DNA of 64,000 nucleotides from Fodinibius salinus (lineage in GTDB: Bacteria > Bacteroidota > Rhodothermia > Balneolales > Balneolaceae): the NCBI RefSeq assembly GCF_008124865.1, contig NZ_VNHY01000002.1, positions 682,001-746,000 of the forward strand, written 5' to 3'. This document shows positions 52,303-61,797 of this stretch, one piece after another. The position numbers were made by a program, and so were the translations under genes. The notes beneath the pieces were generated by a model. The model was not told where the DNA came from and made no database searches. It worked only from the letters and a program-made list of their open reading frames with translations. The stretch's first letter is position 1. Each line of letters begins with the position of its first letter.

Positions 52303-55061
52303 AAGCCGCGAGGTGTTCGTCCGGCTTGATCAGAACCTCGTTCTAGATTATTAAGTCCCGGTAATTTTTGAATAATGCTTTGCAGCCGACCTGCATTAAT
52401 CCGCAGTGAAAAGAAATAATATTTTTTATCTCCAAAAGGATTCATGGTGAATGAAAAATCCCAGCAGTGGAGTTTGCGGGTAAGATTAAATTGTGAAGGG
52501 GTTAATTTTTTCCGAATAAAATCATAACCAATCTGGGTTTTGAAATTCCACTTTGGTGTAAGTTTCAGGCTGATGTTATTGGCATTAATGGTTGCTGACT
52601 TGTTGTTGGACTGATTGGGATTGGGGTTCAGTGACCAGCGATAGCTAAGGTTTATCGAAAATGAAAATGGTGTTTTAAAATCCTGTACGGGCTGTTGGTT
52701 AAAATATTGATCTACGGGATGAAAAATACGTTGGTTAAGAGGGTTATAATTCTTCGGATAATTAGGTCGATCATCTGCTTGCAATCCCTGTTCGCCCAAT
52801 TTCACCGAATAACTGGTTCCCGTAGAAAAGCTGGTTAATTCTGCAAGCTGCCGGGAGTTAGAAATTCGGAAATGATCAATTTTTTGTCCCTGGGCATTTC
52901 GTTGGTAAAAGTTAAAATTGGCATCAGCCCTGATATCCAGCCCCGGTAAGATGCTGGCCGTTAAGTTTGTTTGCAGGTTGGCAAGTTTAAGACTGTCGGC
53001 CGCAAAATTGTAGCTGGAATTTATATTAAACTGGTCAATAAGCCGTACAACTTCTTCTTTCTTTTCACCGGTAGAATCGCGGCTTACTTTTTTCATTTCA
53101 AAGACATTGCCGATTCCAAACCCGACTGATCGTTGTTCACCGGCTTGGGGACCGCTAAAGACTTCATTTTCAAAAATTGAATATTCTCGGCTGGGTAGTG
53201 TTCCATCGGGTTTCCGAGTAGTGTCGGTTTGTACTGTGCGATAGTATCCCCAGTAATCGCTGCTAAAATCTGGGCGGTAATTAAGTGAAAATTGTGGGCG
53301 CAGAGTATGACGAAAGCTTGTGATATTTCCGATGTTTGCATTCATAATACCATAAACGGTTGTGGTAAAACTAAGTCCGGCACTAAAATCCCGGGCCGAG
53401 GTAAAACCGCGAACTTGCTGATCTACTACCTGATTGGAATCGGCATTAAAAGATTTACGTATGGTGGTGGGAAACCAGTATTCATTATATTGCCCGTTAA
53501 GGCTAACGTTTAAAAATTGGCTGGGTAAAATTTGATTTACACTTAGATTTGCTCGTTGTCGGAATCCGAATTTATAGTGATCGGTATCATCTGTAGATTG
53601 GCGATATTTAGTGGGATCTCGCAGGGCCTCAAACCAATTAATACGGGCAGAGTCCTTGCGAACAGGATCAAACTCGTAATCGGAGTTAAAACTATTTTGA
53701 TACCGTAAAGATATTTTTTCGTACCACTTTGATTCGTTGCCAGAGGTTTGCTCGTTTTCAAAAGGTGAAAATTGTTTTACACTGAAGTTCAAGTCGGGTC
53801 CTTGAACACGGGTTACATTAGTCAGAAAATTTTGGTTTTGCTGGATAGATGCATCAAAATTGTAGGTGTTATTGGGATGTCGATATCGATAATTAATACT
53901 GGAGCTCGTGCTGGTCTCAGCGCGTTCAGTGGGATTAAAAGAGTTTTGTTGATTAAAATCTTCAGTACGTAGGTTTATATTGGTATTAAAGTTGGCGTAA
54001 GGTGAAAACTGTTGCTGGTGTGAAATTCGTAGTTCCTTTTCTACCCTCGATGTATAATCGGGATCCGTCGGTTCCAACCCGCTATTTCTCTTAGAGTATC
54101 CTACTTGTACATTTCCGTTTAGCTTATTGCGAATTCGGTAATTAGTCTGTGTATCTATAAAATAGGTACCCGAAGTAAAAATATCGATAGAGGCGCGGGC
54201 CGTCAGGTAATCGTTGAAGTACTGAAACCAGCCAAAATCTTTCAGTCCAATTCCCCGTCGTTGTTGGTCTTGAAATACATAGGTTGGCTGTAGGAGGCCT
54301 GATTGTTTCTTATCAAATTTGCCCGGAAGATAACCGAAAGGAAAAATTAGCGGATAAGGAATATCCAGAATAAATAGTCGCGCATTTTGGAAAAATATTT
54401 TTTCTTGGTCAACAACCTTCATTCTATCTGCCTTAATATAATAATGTGGGTGGTCGAGCTGACAGGTTGAGTACTTAGCATTTTCCAGGAAAACAACATT
54501 GGGGCCGGTATTTTTAACCTTATTGCCGATAAGGTTACCATCTTGAACATTTACCCGAGCTACCTCGAAACGTCCGCTTTCACTTTCATAATTAAAGTCG
54601 ATTTTATTGCTTCGAATACGTCGGTCATCTCTAATTAGTACCGGTTGGGAAAGCGTATCCTGCGGAGTTTGGGTTTTGGCACTTACCAGATTTTGGTCAA
54701 GGTTCATGGATATTTTGCCGGACTGTAGTTCACCGGATGTATGTACTACTGATGAAGAACCATAAAGGGTAGCAATGCGATCTTCTTTAAACTCAAAGAT
54801 CAGCGAGTCGCTTGCCTGAAAGTTCACTTGTCCCTCTTGCTCAGGCGCGCCTGCGTTACCACGCCCGGATTGATTGTTTGATTGCTTATTTGGGGTGTTC
54901 TGACGCTGATCGTTGGTTTTCGTAGTATCCAGTTGCGAAGAGCGATTAAGGAGATTATCTACTCCCGTGCTATCTTGGGCTGAAAGTGGCTGAATAACAG
55001 CCAACAAAAATACCAGCAACAGCCCCAGAGACCAAGCCTTGTATGTAAACATTCGTTTCAT
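52299..55061 (-). CDS. lptD: LPS-assembly protein LptD (outer-membrane beta barrel)
   Basis: 920-residue exported outer-membrane protein. Signal peptide (about 1-29: SLGLLLVFLLAVIQPLSAQ), Ser/Asn/Gln-rich segment (30-75), OstA-like periplasmic jellyroll (about 80-230: EFKEDRIATLYGSSSVVHTS) and a long C-terminal beta barrel (about 245-900) containing LPGKFDKKQSGLLQPTYVFQ and YKFGFRQRANLSVNQILPS. The central loop region has many Asn/Arg. The long barrel and low sequence conservation are typical outside Proteobacteria. Inserts lipopolysaccharide into the outer leaflet. The FtsB-like gene lies directly upstream. Confidence 0.88.
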   Translation of the reverse strand: MKRMFTYKAWSLGLLLVFLLAVIQPLSAQDSTGVDNLLNRSSQLDTTKTNDQRQNTPNKQSNNQSGRGNAGAPEQEGQVNFQASDSLIFEFKEDRIATLYGSSSVVHTSGELQSGKISMNLDQNLVSAKTQTPQDTLSQPVLIRDDRRIRSNKIDFNYESESGRFEVARVNVQDGNLIGNKVKNTGPNVVFLENAKYSTCQLDHPHYYIKADRMKVVDQEKIFFQNARLFILDIPYPLIFPFGYLPGKFDKKQSGLLQPTYVFQDQQRRGIGLKDFGWFQYFNDYLTARASIDIFTSGTYFIDTQTNYRIRNKLNGNVQVGYSKRNSGLEPTDPDYTSRVEKELRISHQQQFSPYANFNTNINLRTEDFNQQNSFNPTERAETSTSSSINYRYRHPNNTYNFDASIQQNQNFLTNVTRVQGPDLNFSVKQFSPFENEQTSGNESKWYEKISLRYQNSFNSDYEFDPVRKDSARINWFEALRDPTKYRQSTDDTDHYKFGFRQRANLSVNQILPSQFLNVSLNGQYNEYWFPTTIRKSFNADSNQVVDQQVRGFTSARDFSAGLSFTTTVYGIMNANIGNITSFRHTLRPQFSLNYRPDFSSDYWGYYRTVQTDTTRKPDGTLPSREYSIFENEVFSGPQAGEQRSVGFGIGNVFEMKKVSRDSTGEKKEEVVRLIDQFNINSSYNFAADSLKLANLQTNLTASILPGLDIRADANFNFYQRNAQGQKIDHFRISNSRQLAELTSFSTGTSYSVKLGEQGLQADDRPNYPKNYNPLNQRIFHPVDQYFNQQPVQDFKTPFSFSINLSYRWSLNPNPNQSNNKSATINANNISLKLTPKWNFKTQIGYDFIRKKLTPSQFNLTRKLHCWDFSFTMNPFGDKKYYFFSLRINAGRLQSIIQKLPGLNNLERGSDQAGRTPRGF

Positions 55062-55180
55062 GCAGAAGCTGTTGCTGACACAGGATTTTATGTAATATTG
55101 AGGGTTATAATAACTCTTTATTTTGGTTTATAGTATAAGAAAGACAAGCGACAGTCGATGGTTCAAGATAAGTGAGCAGC

Positions 55181-55486
55181 CTAATCTGAAACCTTCACCT
55201 TATAAATAAGTTCTCCCTCTTTTTTCATACCATACTCTTCGCGGGCAATACGCTCCAGTAAAAAGGGATCAGATTCGAGATTCGAGATATTTCTTTTGAG
55301 TACAGCTGTTTCCTTTTTTAATTGCGTTTTCTTTTTCTTTAACTCAGCTTTACGCTGATTAAGTTCAATACGTTTCCAGATACTGTAGGTATCTATAAAG
55401 CTGAACCAAACAACCACGAAGCCTCCCAGGATGAAGAGAAGGAACGATTTCCGCCATCGTAAGGGATTTAAAAGCTGTAAATTCAT
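55181..55486 (-). CDS. FtsB/DivIC-type septum formation initiator
   Basis: About 101 residues from ATG 55486 (a GTG one codon earlier is possible). One membrane helix (SFLLFILGGFVVVWFSFI), a coiled coil rich in Lys/Glu (KAELKKKKTQLKKETAVLKR), and a C-terminal motif LLERIAREEYGMKKEGELIY, the signature of FtsB/DivIC proteins. Part of the divisome FtsQ-L-B complex. It lies 120 bp upstream of lptD on the same strand. Confidence 0.9.
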   Translation of the reverse strand: MNLQLLNPLRWRKSFLLFILGGFVVVWFSFIDTYSIWKRIELNQRKAELKKKKTQLKKETAVLKRNISNLESDPFLLERIAREEYGMKKEGELIYKVKVSD

Positions 55487-55567
55487 CACTCAAATTGCTT
55501 TATGGCCCATTAAAACTGTACATTACAACTCGAAAATACGATAAAAAACGGATGAAAAACAACAGGA

Positions 55568-57517
55568 ATGATACTACAACGTCGGGTCGTTGGATTTTTG
55601 ATTATTGCGGCAGCGTTGTTACCTCTGCAAAGTAAAAGTCAAACAACAGCAGACAGTAGTACCACCGAGTGGATCAAGGTATATTTCAATATGCCGGCTG
55701 ATTATTCAGTAGCACTACCCGGCAATATGAGTAATAGCCGTGAAGATTTGATCGGAATATTGGAATCGCTCATTCGGGACGCCCGATACAGCGTTGATTT
55801 GGCTATTTATGATCTTGAACACCAGCGCATAGGGCAAGCGTTGGCTGCAGCACATCAAAGAGGGATAGATGTTCGTATTGTTACTGATAACTATAATCGA
55901 TCCGATGCTGCACACATTGATTCTGTAATGTGGGCTACGTTGCGCCAGGCCGGTATTACATCTATTGATGATGACGGCGATATCTATCAGCCCAACGGCG
56001 GTATCTCGGATCACTCGCTGACAAATTCTGGGGCAGATATGCACCACAAATTTGCCGTCATCGATGGACGCAATGATTCTCCCAATGATGATTTAGTATG
56101 GACCGGATCGACCAACCTTACCTATACCGGTGCCTATAACACTAATAATATTATTGTTATTAAGGATGATGGAATAGCCAAAGCCTATACACGGGAATTT
56201 GAACAAATGTGGGGAAGTGAAACAGACACTCCCAATGCAGGCCGGGCAAAATATCATAAGGATAAAAAGGGAGTCAGCGATCACATTTACTATGTAGATG
56301 ATACCAAAGTGGAGCTGTATTTTGCGCCTATCAATCGTAATGATACCAAGCCCAGTGTAATGAACAGACTGGTAGAGGTTGTTCAGGCCGAAGTCCAACA
56401 TGATGTTGCTTTCCAGGCTTTTGCCATTACTCCCAGCATACCGCTTAGCCGCACAATTTGGAAGATGTCAGCCACCGGGAATATTGCACTTAGCGGTATT
56501 ATTGATCCGCTGTTTTATGGTCGCTACAAAAGTAATGGTGATATCTGGGCATCACCCGAAGCAAACGTAACGAACCGTGAGATTCTACCGGCCAACGAAA
56601 TGCGTAAGTTGCATCATAAGGTGATGTTGTTGGATGCCGCCCATCCGGATTCTACCGACAAGGGAGTGACGTTAACCGGTTCATATAACTTTTCAAAAAA
56701 TGCGGAAGTCAATAACGATGAAAATTTATTGATCATTTATTCTGATGAAATTACCAATCAGTATTATCAGGATTTTCGAGGAGTACTGCGCCGAGCAAAA
56801 GGCGAAGAGCAACCACCGGCACCGCCGCTTAATGCTGATCAGTGGTATGCAGTTCAGGAAGTGCAGGATGGCAGTGAATTTAGCATTGAGATAGCCCCTA
56901 GCTTTGAATACGAGGTAGAGTTTTTGGGTGTTAAAGTGCCTCGTATGTATGCCGGTAACGACTCTTCGGAATATTATAGTAGCGAAGCTGCAAAACGTGT
57001 GCGTAACCTCATATCAGAATCACAAGTCAAGCTGCAGGGCCCCTCGGGTGGAACGCCACAAGCAGGGTACGGAGCGTTTCAAGCCTATGTGACACTTAAA
57101 AAAGATGGACAGGAAATTGTAGTAAACAAGTATTTGCTGCAACAGGGACTGGGACAGCCGGAACCGTATTATGCTCAGCACCCCGATTCTGTAGAAGCCT
57201 TTAAAAGATATACAGAAAAAGCTCAGCAACAGAATAAAGGGATCTGGGAACATCCCGAGAAGATTGCTCAAAAGATGCCCCGGACCATGATTGAAGATAA
57301 GGATCCGGATCCCGCCGAGGCCTTCCCTATTAATATCAATACGGCTGACAAATCACAGCTTGATCACTTACCCGGCATTGGTCCGGCTTATGCCCAGCGC
57401 ATTATTGATTATCGAAAAGAAAACGGAGACTTTACGGATGTGGAGCAGCTCAGGAAAGTGAACGGCATTGGTCCGAAAACAATGGAAAAGCTGCGCCCCA
57501 ATGTGGTGATAGAGTAA
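55568..57517 (+). CDS. Secreted PLD + SNase-like + helix-hairpin-helix fusion protein
   Basis: 649 residues with an N-terminal signal peptide (FLIIAAALLPLQSKS). Two phospholipase D HKD motifs: His159-x-Lys161 with Asp166 in HHKFAVIDG (closing GSTN), and His349-x-Lys351 in LHHKVMLLD (closing GSYNFS). A staphylococcal-nuclease-like domain follows (about 425-560: VEFLGVKVPRMYAGN, YGAFQAYVTL, VNKYLLQQGLGQ). At the end is a ComEA-like HhH (about 588-649: ININTADKSQLDHLPGIGPA). The PLD part resembles endonuclease-type PLDs. The combination suggests an exported DNA-processing enzyme, perhaps for nutrient DNA or DNA uptake; that is inference. Unlinked to the similar HhH gene at 25692. Confidence 0.85.
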   Translation: MILQRRVVGFLIIAAALLPLQSKSQTTADSSTTEWIKVYFNMPADYSVALPGNMSNSREDLIGILESLIRDARYSVDLAIYDLEHQRIGQALAAAHQRGIDVRIVTDNYNRSDAAHIDSVMWATLRQAGITSIDDDGDIYQPNGGISDHSLTNSGADMHHKFAVIDGRNDSPNDDLVWTGSTNLTYTGAYNTNNIIVIKDDGIAKAYTREFEQMWGSETDTPNAGRAKYHKDKKGVSDHIYYVDDTKVELYFAPINRNDTKPSVMNRLVEVVQAEVQHDVAFQAFAITPSIPLSRTIWKMSATGNIALSGIIDPLFYGRYKSNGDIWASPEANVTNREILPANEMRKLHHKVMLLDAAHPDSTDKGVTLTGSYNFSKNAEVNNDENLLIIYSDEITNQYYQDFRGVLRRAKGEEQPPAPPLNADQWYAVQEVQDGSEFSIEIAPSFEYEVEFLGVKVPRMYAGNDSSEYYSSEAAKRVRNLISESQVKLQGPSGGTPQAGYGAFQAYVTLKKDGQEIVVNKYLLQQGLGQPEPYYAQHPDSVEAFKRYTEKAQQQNKGIWEHPEKIAQKMPRTMIEDKDPDPAEAFPININTADKSQLDHLPGIGPAYAQRIIDYRKENGDFTDVEQLRKVNGIGPKTMEKLRPNVVIE

Positions 57518-57603
57518 TTGTTGGGGGTATACATTTACCGCCTTGAACTCTTTATTCTTAGCTTATTTAACTTCCCTGGAAACCGAAAAATAATTATTGA
57601 TTA

Positions 57604-58530
57604 ATGGCTGAATCCTTAGACGCGATCCGCATAAATCTAGATGACAGTGGTTTGCTGGCAATGAATATTTCGCTGGCAATTATCATGTTTGGAGTGGCAC
57701 TGGAACTTTCTGTCAATGATTTTAAGCGGCTGCTGAATGATCCCAAGCCTACCTTAGTGGGCGTTTTTTCACAGTTTGTGTTGCTGCCTGCACTTACTTT
57801 TTTATTGATATTAGGATTTGAACCAAAGCCGAGCCTGGCGCTGGGTATGTTCATGGTTGCGGCTTGTCCCGGTGGAAATATTTCAAACTTTTTTTCTCTT
57901 TTAGCTGAAGGTAATGCAGCTCTTTCGGTAAGCATGACGGCTATTGCTACTCTTTTTGCCATTGTAATGACCCCCTTTAACTTTACCCTGTGGGCCAGTT
58001 TTTATGAGCCAACAAATCTTATTTTAAAAGATATTCATCTAAATTTGTGGGAGGTTTTTAAGATTGTGGGGCTCATCCTGGGAGTGCCTCTTGTTGTGGG
58101 TATGCTCGTACGGTCTTGGAAAGAGCCACTGGCTGATCAAATATCATCCTGGATTAAAGGATTTGGGATATTGTTTTTTGCCGGTTTTGTATTGGTAGCC
58201 TTTAGTATGAATATTAACAACTTTTTGAATTACGTGCATTTGGTGGTCGGCTTGGTGTTTTTTCACAATGCCTTTGCACTAAGCAGCGGATATGGATTGG
58301 CCTGGCTCTTTAATCTTGACCGCAAAGACCGTAAATCCATTGCCATAGAAACCGGTATTCAAAATTCAGGATTGGGGCTGTTGCTTATCTTTACCTTTTT
58401 TAACGGCCTTGGAGGCATGGCTTTGGTCGCCGCTTGGTGGGGCATCTGGCATATTATTACCGGTCTGGTCATAGGCTGGTACTGGTCAATTGGCAAGTCA
58501 GCCCTGCAGCGGGTATTTCAGAAGGCTTGA
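57604..58530 (+). CDS. Bile acid:sodium symporter (BASS) family transporter
   Basis: 308-residue membrane protein with about nine helices. Family features: LAIIMFGVALELSVNDFKRL near 28, LGMFMVAACPGGNISNFFSL near 83 and AIETGIQNSGLGLLLIF near 255. These are the two crossover regions binding Na+. The substrate could be bile-acid-like, pantoate or other organic anions; not decidable. Followed by an AT-rich 300-bp intergenic region. Confidence 0.92.
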   Translation: MAESLDAIRINLDDSGLLAMNISLAIIMFGVALELSVNDFKRLLNDPKPTLVGVFSQFVLLPALTFLLILGFEPKPSLALGMFMVAACPGGNISNFFSLLAEGNAALSVSMTAIATLFAIVMTPFNFTLWASFYEPTNLILKDIHLNLWEVFKIVGLILGVPLVVGMLVRSWKEPLADQISSWIKGFGILFFAGFVLVAFSMNINNFLNYVHLVVGLVFFHNAFALSSGYGLAWLFNLDRKDRKSIAIETGIQNSGLGLLLIFTFFNGLGGMALVAAWWGIWHIITGLVIGWYWSIGKSALQRVFQKA

Positions 58531-58747
58531 TCCATATTAAAAATCCTCTATTTTGCAACGCTGTCAGGATCCCGAATTTCGACAAGATTTGATATTTGAA
58601 TCTCATTTCTCCATCTTTTTCCTGTACGTGCTATAATAATATCTGTAGAGAGAGGAGGCTTGTATGTCCCGCAAGGTTAGCAAAAATACTACCACCACAT
58701 TTATTTTTTTACTCTAGATCAACATCCATTGATTTGACCCCCTTTAT
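58531..58747. other. Intergenic region before the duplicated lipoprotein unit
   Basis: About 217 bp of AT-rich DNA without a convincing ORF, terminator or RNA structure. TATAATAATATCTG (around 58631-58644) could be a promoter element; nothing more can be supported. Confidence 0.4.
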
Positions 58748-58834
58748 GTTTGGGATTACGCATATTATAATGAATACCAAAAATATTTCTGTGATTACTT
58801 TACATTACAACAATCAATATAATCAACTATCATT
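58748..58834 (+). promoter_or_regulatory. Leader of propeller lipoprotein copy 1 (duplicated)
   Basis: TATTATAATGAATACC near 58763, TTCTGTGATTA near 58787 and ATAATCAACTATCATT directly before the ATG recur before copy 2 at 60169-60246. Conservation of this untranslated segment across the duplication suggests a shared promoter and ribosome-binding region. Confidence 0.5.
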
Positions 58835-60022
58835 ATGAGACGACCAATACAACTAGCGACCTTATTTTTGACCATCCTATTGGTGGCGGCTTGTGGCGAT
58901 GACGGCCATAGCCCGACCAATGGCAACAACAATGACGACCCCACCGGGGCACTGGAAGTGACCGCCAACAACACCGGTGACGACATTGACGCCGACGGCT
59001 ATACCGTCAGTGCGGGCGGGGCCACCAAGAGCATGCCTTCGTCGGGCAGGGTAACCTTGGCCGGCCTCTCCGAAGGGGACGTGGATGCCAAGCTGTCCGG
59101 GATCGCCGGCAACTGTTCGGTCAACGGCAGCAATCCCCAAACGGTGACCATTACGGCCGGAGATACCACCTCCACCTCCTTTGCCGTGAGCTGCCAGACC
59201 GTGGCCGACGGCCAAATTGCCTTTATCAGCGACCGGGACGGGGACGGGGAAGTCTTCCTGATGAATACCGACGGCTCCTCACCGACGAAACTCACCGACA
59301 ACTCCGACACTGATTTTGCCGGGCCGATTTCTCCGACCGGCACCAAAATTGCTTTTGTCAGTGACCGCGGCGGGTCTACAACTCACCTGTATGTGATGAA
59401 TGCTGACGGGTCGAACGTCCAGCAGCTGACATCCTCGGGAGCGAGTGTGAATCTATTACTAGCAGGGATTAGCTGGTCGCCGGACGGTTCCACTCTGGCT
59501 TTTGTGGACAGCCGCAGCGGGAATGGGGAAGTTTATACGATCGGGGCCGACGGCAGCGGCGAGCAGCGGCTGACCAACAACAGCGCAACGGATACCTGGC
59601 CCCACTGGTCACCGGACGGCTCCAAGATTCTCTATGCCAGCGATACCGACGGGGATTATGAGATTTACACCATGAATACCGACGGGACCGGCCGCCAGCA
59701 GCTCACCACCGACAGCGATAATAATGGTATGGCTCGTTGGTCCCCCGATGGCAGTAAGGTAGCCTTTGCCAGCAACCGTTCAGGGAACCTAGAAATTTAC
59801 ACCATGAACCCTGACGGCACCGGCGTGCAGCAGGTAACTAGCGACCCGGGGTCGGATGAGTTCCCCAGCTGGTCGCCGGATGGCAGTGAGCTGGCCTTTT
59901 ATACTGACCGTGCTGGGAATGATGAAGTGTATAAAATTAATGCTGACGGTAGCGGGATTCCGACTAACCTGACGGCCAACAACGCCAGTGACGTTAACCC
60001 CTACTGGAGCCCGGTGGAGTAA
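58835..60022 (+). CDS. TolB-like beta-propeller lipoprotein, copy 1
   Basis: 395 residues. Signal peptide with lipobox VAACG (Cys20). A beta-sandwich-like domain with conserved NC and SC cysteines spans about 38-125 (TGDDIDADGYTVSAGG, SGIAGNCSVNGSNPQTV). Then come about six PD40/WD40-like blades, each with WSPDGSKIAF-type and EIYTMNTDGTGRQQLT-type strands, ending YWSPVE. It lacks the N-terminal domain of true TolB. The gene is rich in GAC/GCC/ACC codons, unlike its neighbours. Duplicated 224 bp downstream. Probably a surface or periplasmic binding protein; ligand unknown. Confidence 0.85.
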   Translation: MRRPIQLATLFLTILLVAACGDDGHSPTNGNNNDDPTGALEVTANNTGDDIDADGYTVSAGGATKSMPSSGRVTLAGLSEGDVDAKLSGIAGNCSVNGSNPQTVTITAGDTTSTSFAVSCQTVADGQIAFISDRDGDGEVFLMNTDGSSPTKLTDNSDTDFAGPISPTGTKIAFVSDRGGSTTHLYVMNADGSNVQQLTSSGASVNLLLAGISWSPDGSTLAFVDSRSGNGEVYTIGADGSGEQRLTNNSATDTWPHWSPDGSKILYASDTDGDYEIYTMNTDGTGRQQLTTDSDNNGMARWSPDGSKVAFASNRSGNLEIYTMNPDGTGVQQVTSDPGSDEFPSWSPDGSELAFYTDRAGNDEVYKINADGSGIPTNLTANNASDVNPYWSPVE

Positions 60023-60054
60023 ACGACGGACCATTTTTTCGAATAATAACTTTT

Positions 60055-60090
60055 ACCCGCAGTGGCATCACAGCCGCTGCGGGTTTCTTT
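60055..60090 (+). terminator. Terminator of lipoprotein copy 1
   Basis: 12-bp stem ACCCGCAGTGGC (60055-60066) and GCCGCTGCGGGT (60073-60084), one T-G pair, six-base loop, then TTTCTTT. An almost identical hairpin ends copy 2. Confidence 0.85.
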
Positions 60091-60168
60091 ATGTTTATTT
60101 ATCAGCTATGAGCATTCTCCTATGCTTATAGCTACGATATGTCACTCATTTGAGCTCATTTTGTTCAG

Positions 60169-60246
60169 AATCACGTATATAATAATGAATACTACAGAAG
60201 TAGTTCTGTGATTATCCTACATTCATTACAATAATCAACTATCATT
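60169..60246 (+). promoter_or_regulatory. Leader of propeller lipoprotein copy 2 (duplicated)
   Basis: AATCACGTATATAATAATGA near 60169, then GTTCTGTGATTATCC and ATAATCAACTATCATT just before the ATG, aligned with the copy 1 leader at 58748-58834 with several substitutions and small indels. Confidence 0.5.
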
Positions 60247-61434
60247 ATGAGACGACTAATACAACTATCGACCTTATTTATGACTTTGCTATTGGTGGCT
60301 GCCTGTGGCGATGACGGCCCAACCAATGACAATAATAATGATGACGACCAGCCCACCACCGGGGCGGTGGAAGTGACCACCAGCAGCACCGGTGATGACA
60401 TTGACGCCGACGGCTACACCGCCAGCGCCGATGGGGCAAGCAAGAGCGTATCGTCGTCGGGCACCGTGATCCTGGCCGGCCTCTCCGAAGGGGACGTGAA
60501 TACCGAACTGTCCGGCATCGCCGGCAACTGCTCGGTCAGCGGCAGCAACCCCCAAACGGTGACCATTACGGCCGGGGATACCACCTCCACATCCTTTACC
60601 GTGGAGTGCCAGGCCGTGGCTGATGGCAAGATTGCCTTTAGCAGTAACCGCGACGGGGATACGGAGGTGTTCCTGATGAATACCGACGGCTCGTCCCCGA
60701 CGAAACTAACCGACAACACCGCCGCTGACTTTGCCGGACCCATTTCTCCCGACGGCACCAAGGTTGCCTTTACGAGTGACCGCGGGGGTTCTACGACCCA
60801 CCTGTATGTGATGGATGCCGACGGGGCAAATGTCCAGCAGTTGACGGCCGCGGGAGCGCAAGTGGTTCCGACAGATATAGCCAGCTGGTCCCCGGACGGT
60901 AGCGAACTGGCCTTCGTGGACAGTCGCAGCGGGAATAACGAAATTTATACGATCGGGGCCGACGGCAGCGGGGAGCAGCGGCTGACCAACAACAGCGCTC
61001 GTGATGCCTTCCCCCACTGGTCCCCGGATGGTTCCAAGATTGTCTATGCCAGCAATACCGACGGGGACTATGAGATTTACACCATGAATCCCGACGGGAC
61101 CGGCCGCCAGCAGCTCACCAGCGATTCTTATAATAATGCCACGCCCCGGTGGTCGCCGGATGGCAGTACAATTGTCTTTGACAGTAACCGTTCAGGGAAC
61201 CAATTGCTTTATACGATGAACCCCGACGGCACCGGCGTGCAGCAATTGACTAACGACCCGGCGACAGATGCCTACCCCAGCTGGTCCCCGGACGGCAGTG
61301 AACTGGCCTTTACCTCTTACCGCGATGGGAATGGGGAAATCTATAAAATTAATGCTGACGGCAGCGGAATTCCGACTAACCTAACGGCCAACGGCGCCGG
61401 TGATCTTATTCCTTATTGGAGCCCGGTGGAGTAA
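60247..61434 (+). CDS. TolB-like beta-propeller lipoprotein, copy 2
   Basis: 395 residues, the same length and nearly collinear with copy 1; by eye most positions are identical. Lipobox VAACG at the signal peptide end; beta-sandwich domain (TGDDIDADGYTASADG); six propeller blades with SWSPDGSELAFVDSRSGNNE-type repeats; terminal YWSPVE. Differences cluster in the linker after the lipobox (DDDQPTTGA) and in blade loops (residues about 200-210 and 325-345), where ligand contacts would lie. The GC-rich codon pattern is shared. Suggests recent duplication with diversification of the binding face. Confidence 0.85.
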   Translation: MRRLIQLSTLFMTLLLVAACGDDGPTNDNNNDDDQPTTGAVEVTTSSTGDDIDADGYTASADGASKSVSSSGTVILAGLSEGDVNTELSGIAGNCSVSGSNPQTVTITAGDTTSTSFTVECQAVADGKIAFSSNRDGDTEVFLMNTDGSSPTKLTDNTAADFAGPISPDGTKVAFTSDRGGSTTHLYVMDADGANVQQLTAAGAQVVPTDIASWSPDGSELAFVDSRSGNNEIYTIGADGSGEQRLTNNSARDAFPHWSPDGSKIVYASNTDGDYEIYTMNPDGTGRQQLTSDSYNNATPRWSPDGSTIVFDSNRSGNQLLYTMNPDGTGVQQLTNDPATDAYPSWSPDGSELAFTSYRDGNGEIYKINADGSGIPTNLTANGAGDLIPYWSPVE

Positions 61435-61467
61435 ACGACGGACCTATTTTCCCGTAGGATACTTTGT

Positions 61468-61505
61468 ACCCGCAGTGGCGTCGTAGCTGCTGCGGGTTTC
61501 TTTAT
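61468..61505 (+). terminator. Terminator of lipoprotein copy 2
   Basis: ACCCGCAG (61468-61475) pairs with CTGCGGGT (61490-61497), followed by TTCTTTATG. Homologous to the terminator of copy 1, including flanking TAAACGACGGACC just after the stop codon. Confidence 0.82.
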
Positions 61506-61797
61506 GTTTAATCTTTTTCCTGGAGAGGTGATCGACACATAAGCAATGTACTGATCGGGATAACCTTTATATATTAGTTTGTTGGCATTGGTTATTCTGC
61601 CTTCCTGACCGAATGAAAAGGTTATCCCAGGTAAATAGGTATTAATAAACGTTCTACATTTATCAACATTTTGTTTCAAGCGTGGATGCGTAAAAACAGC
61701 CCAAGACAGCGGGAATTATACTCCCGAATAGTTGTCCTATATTGAGTGCAGTAAAGTGAGGGGAATGGCTTCTCCTTTATGTTTATGTGGTAAATAC
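61506..61797. other. Intergenic region downstream of the duplication
   Basis: About 290 bp with no gene. A small hairpin CGGGAATTATACTCCCG (near 61708-61724) could belong to transcription termination from the leftward yraN side. No other signal seen. Confidence 0.4.

Noticed and set aside
59220-61434. Regular repeats that could be mistaken for a CRISPR array
   Set aside because: They are in-frame propeller blades of two coding genes; spacing follows protein repeats, with no constant direct repeat and unique spacers, and no cas genes.
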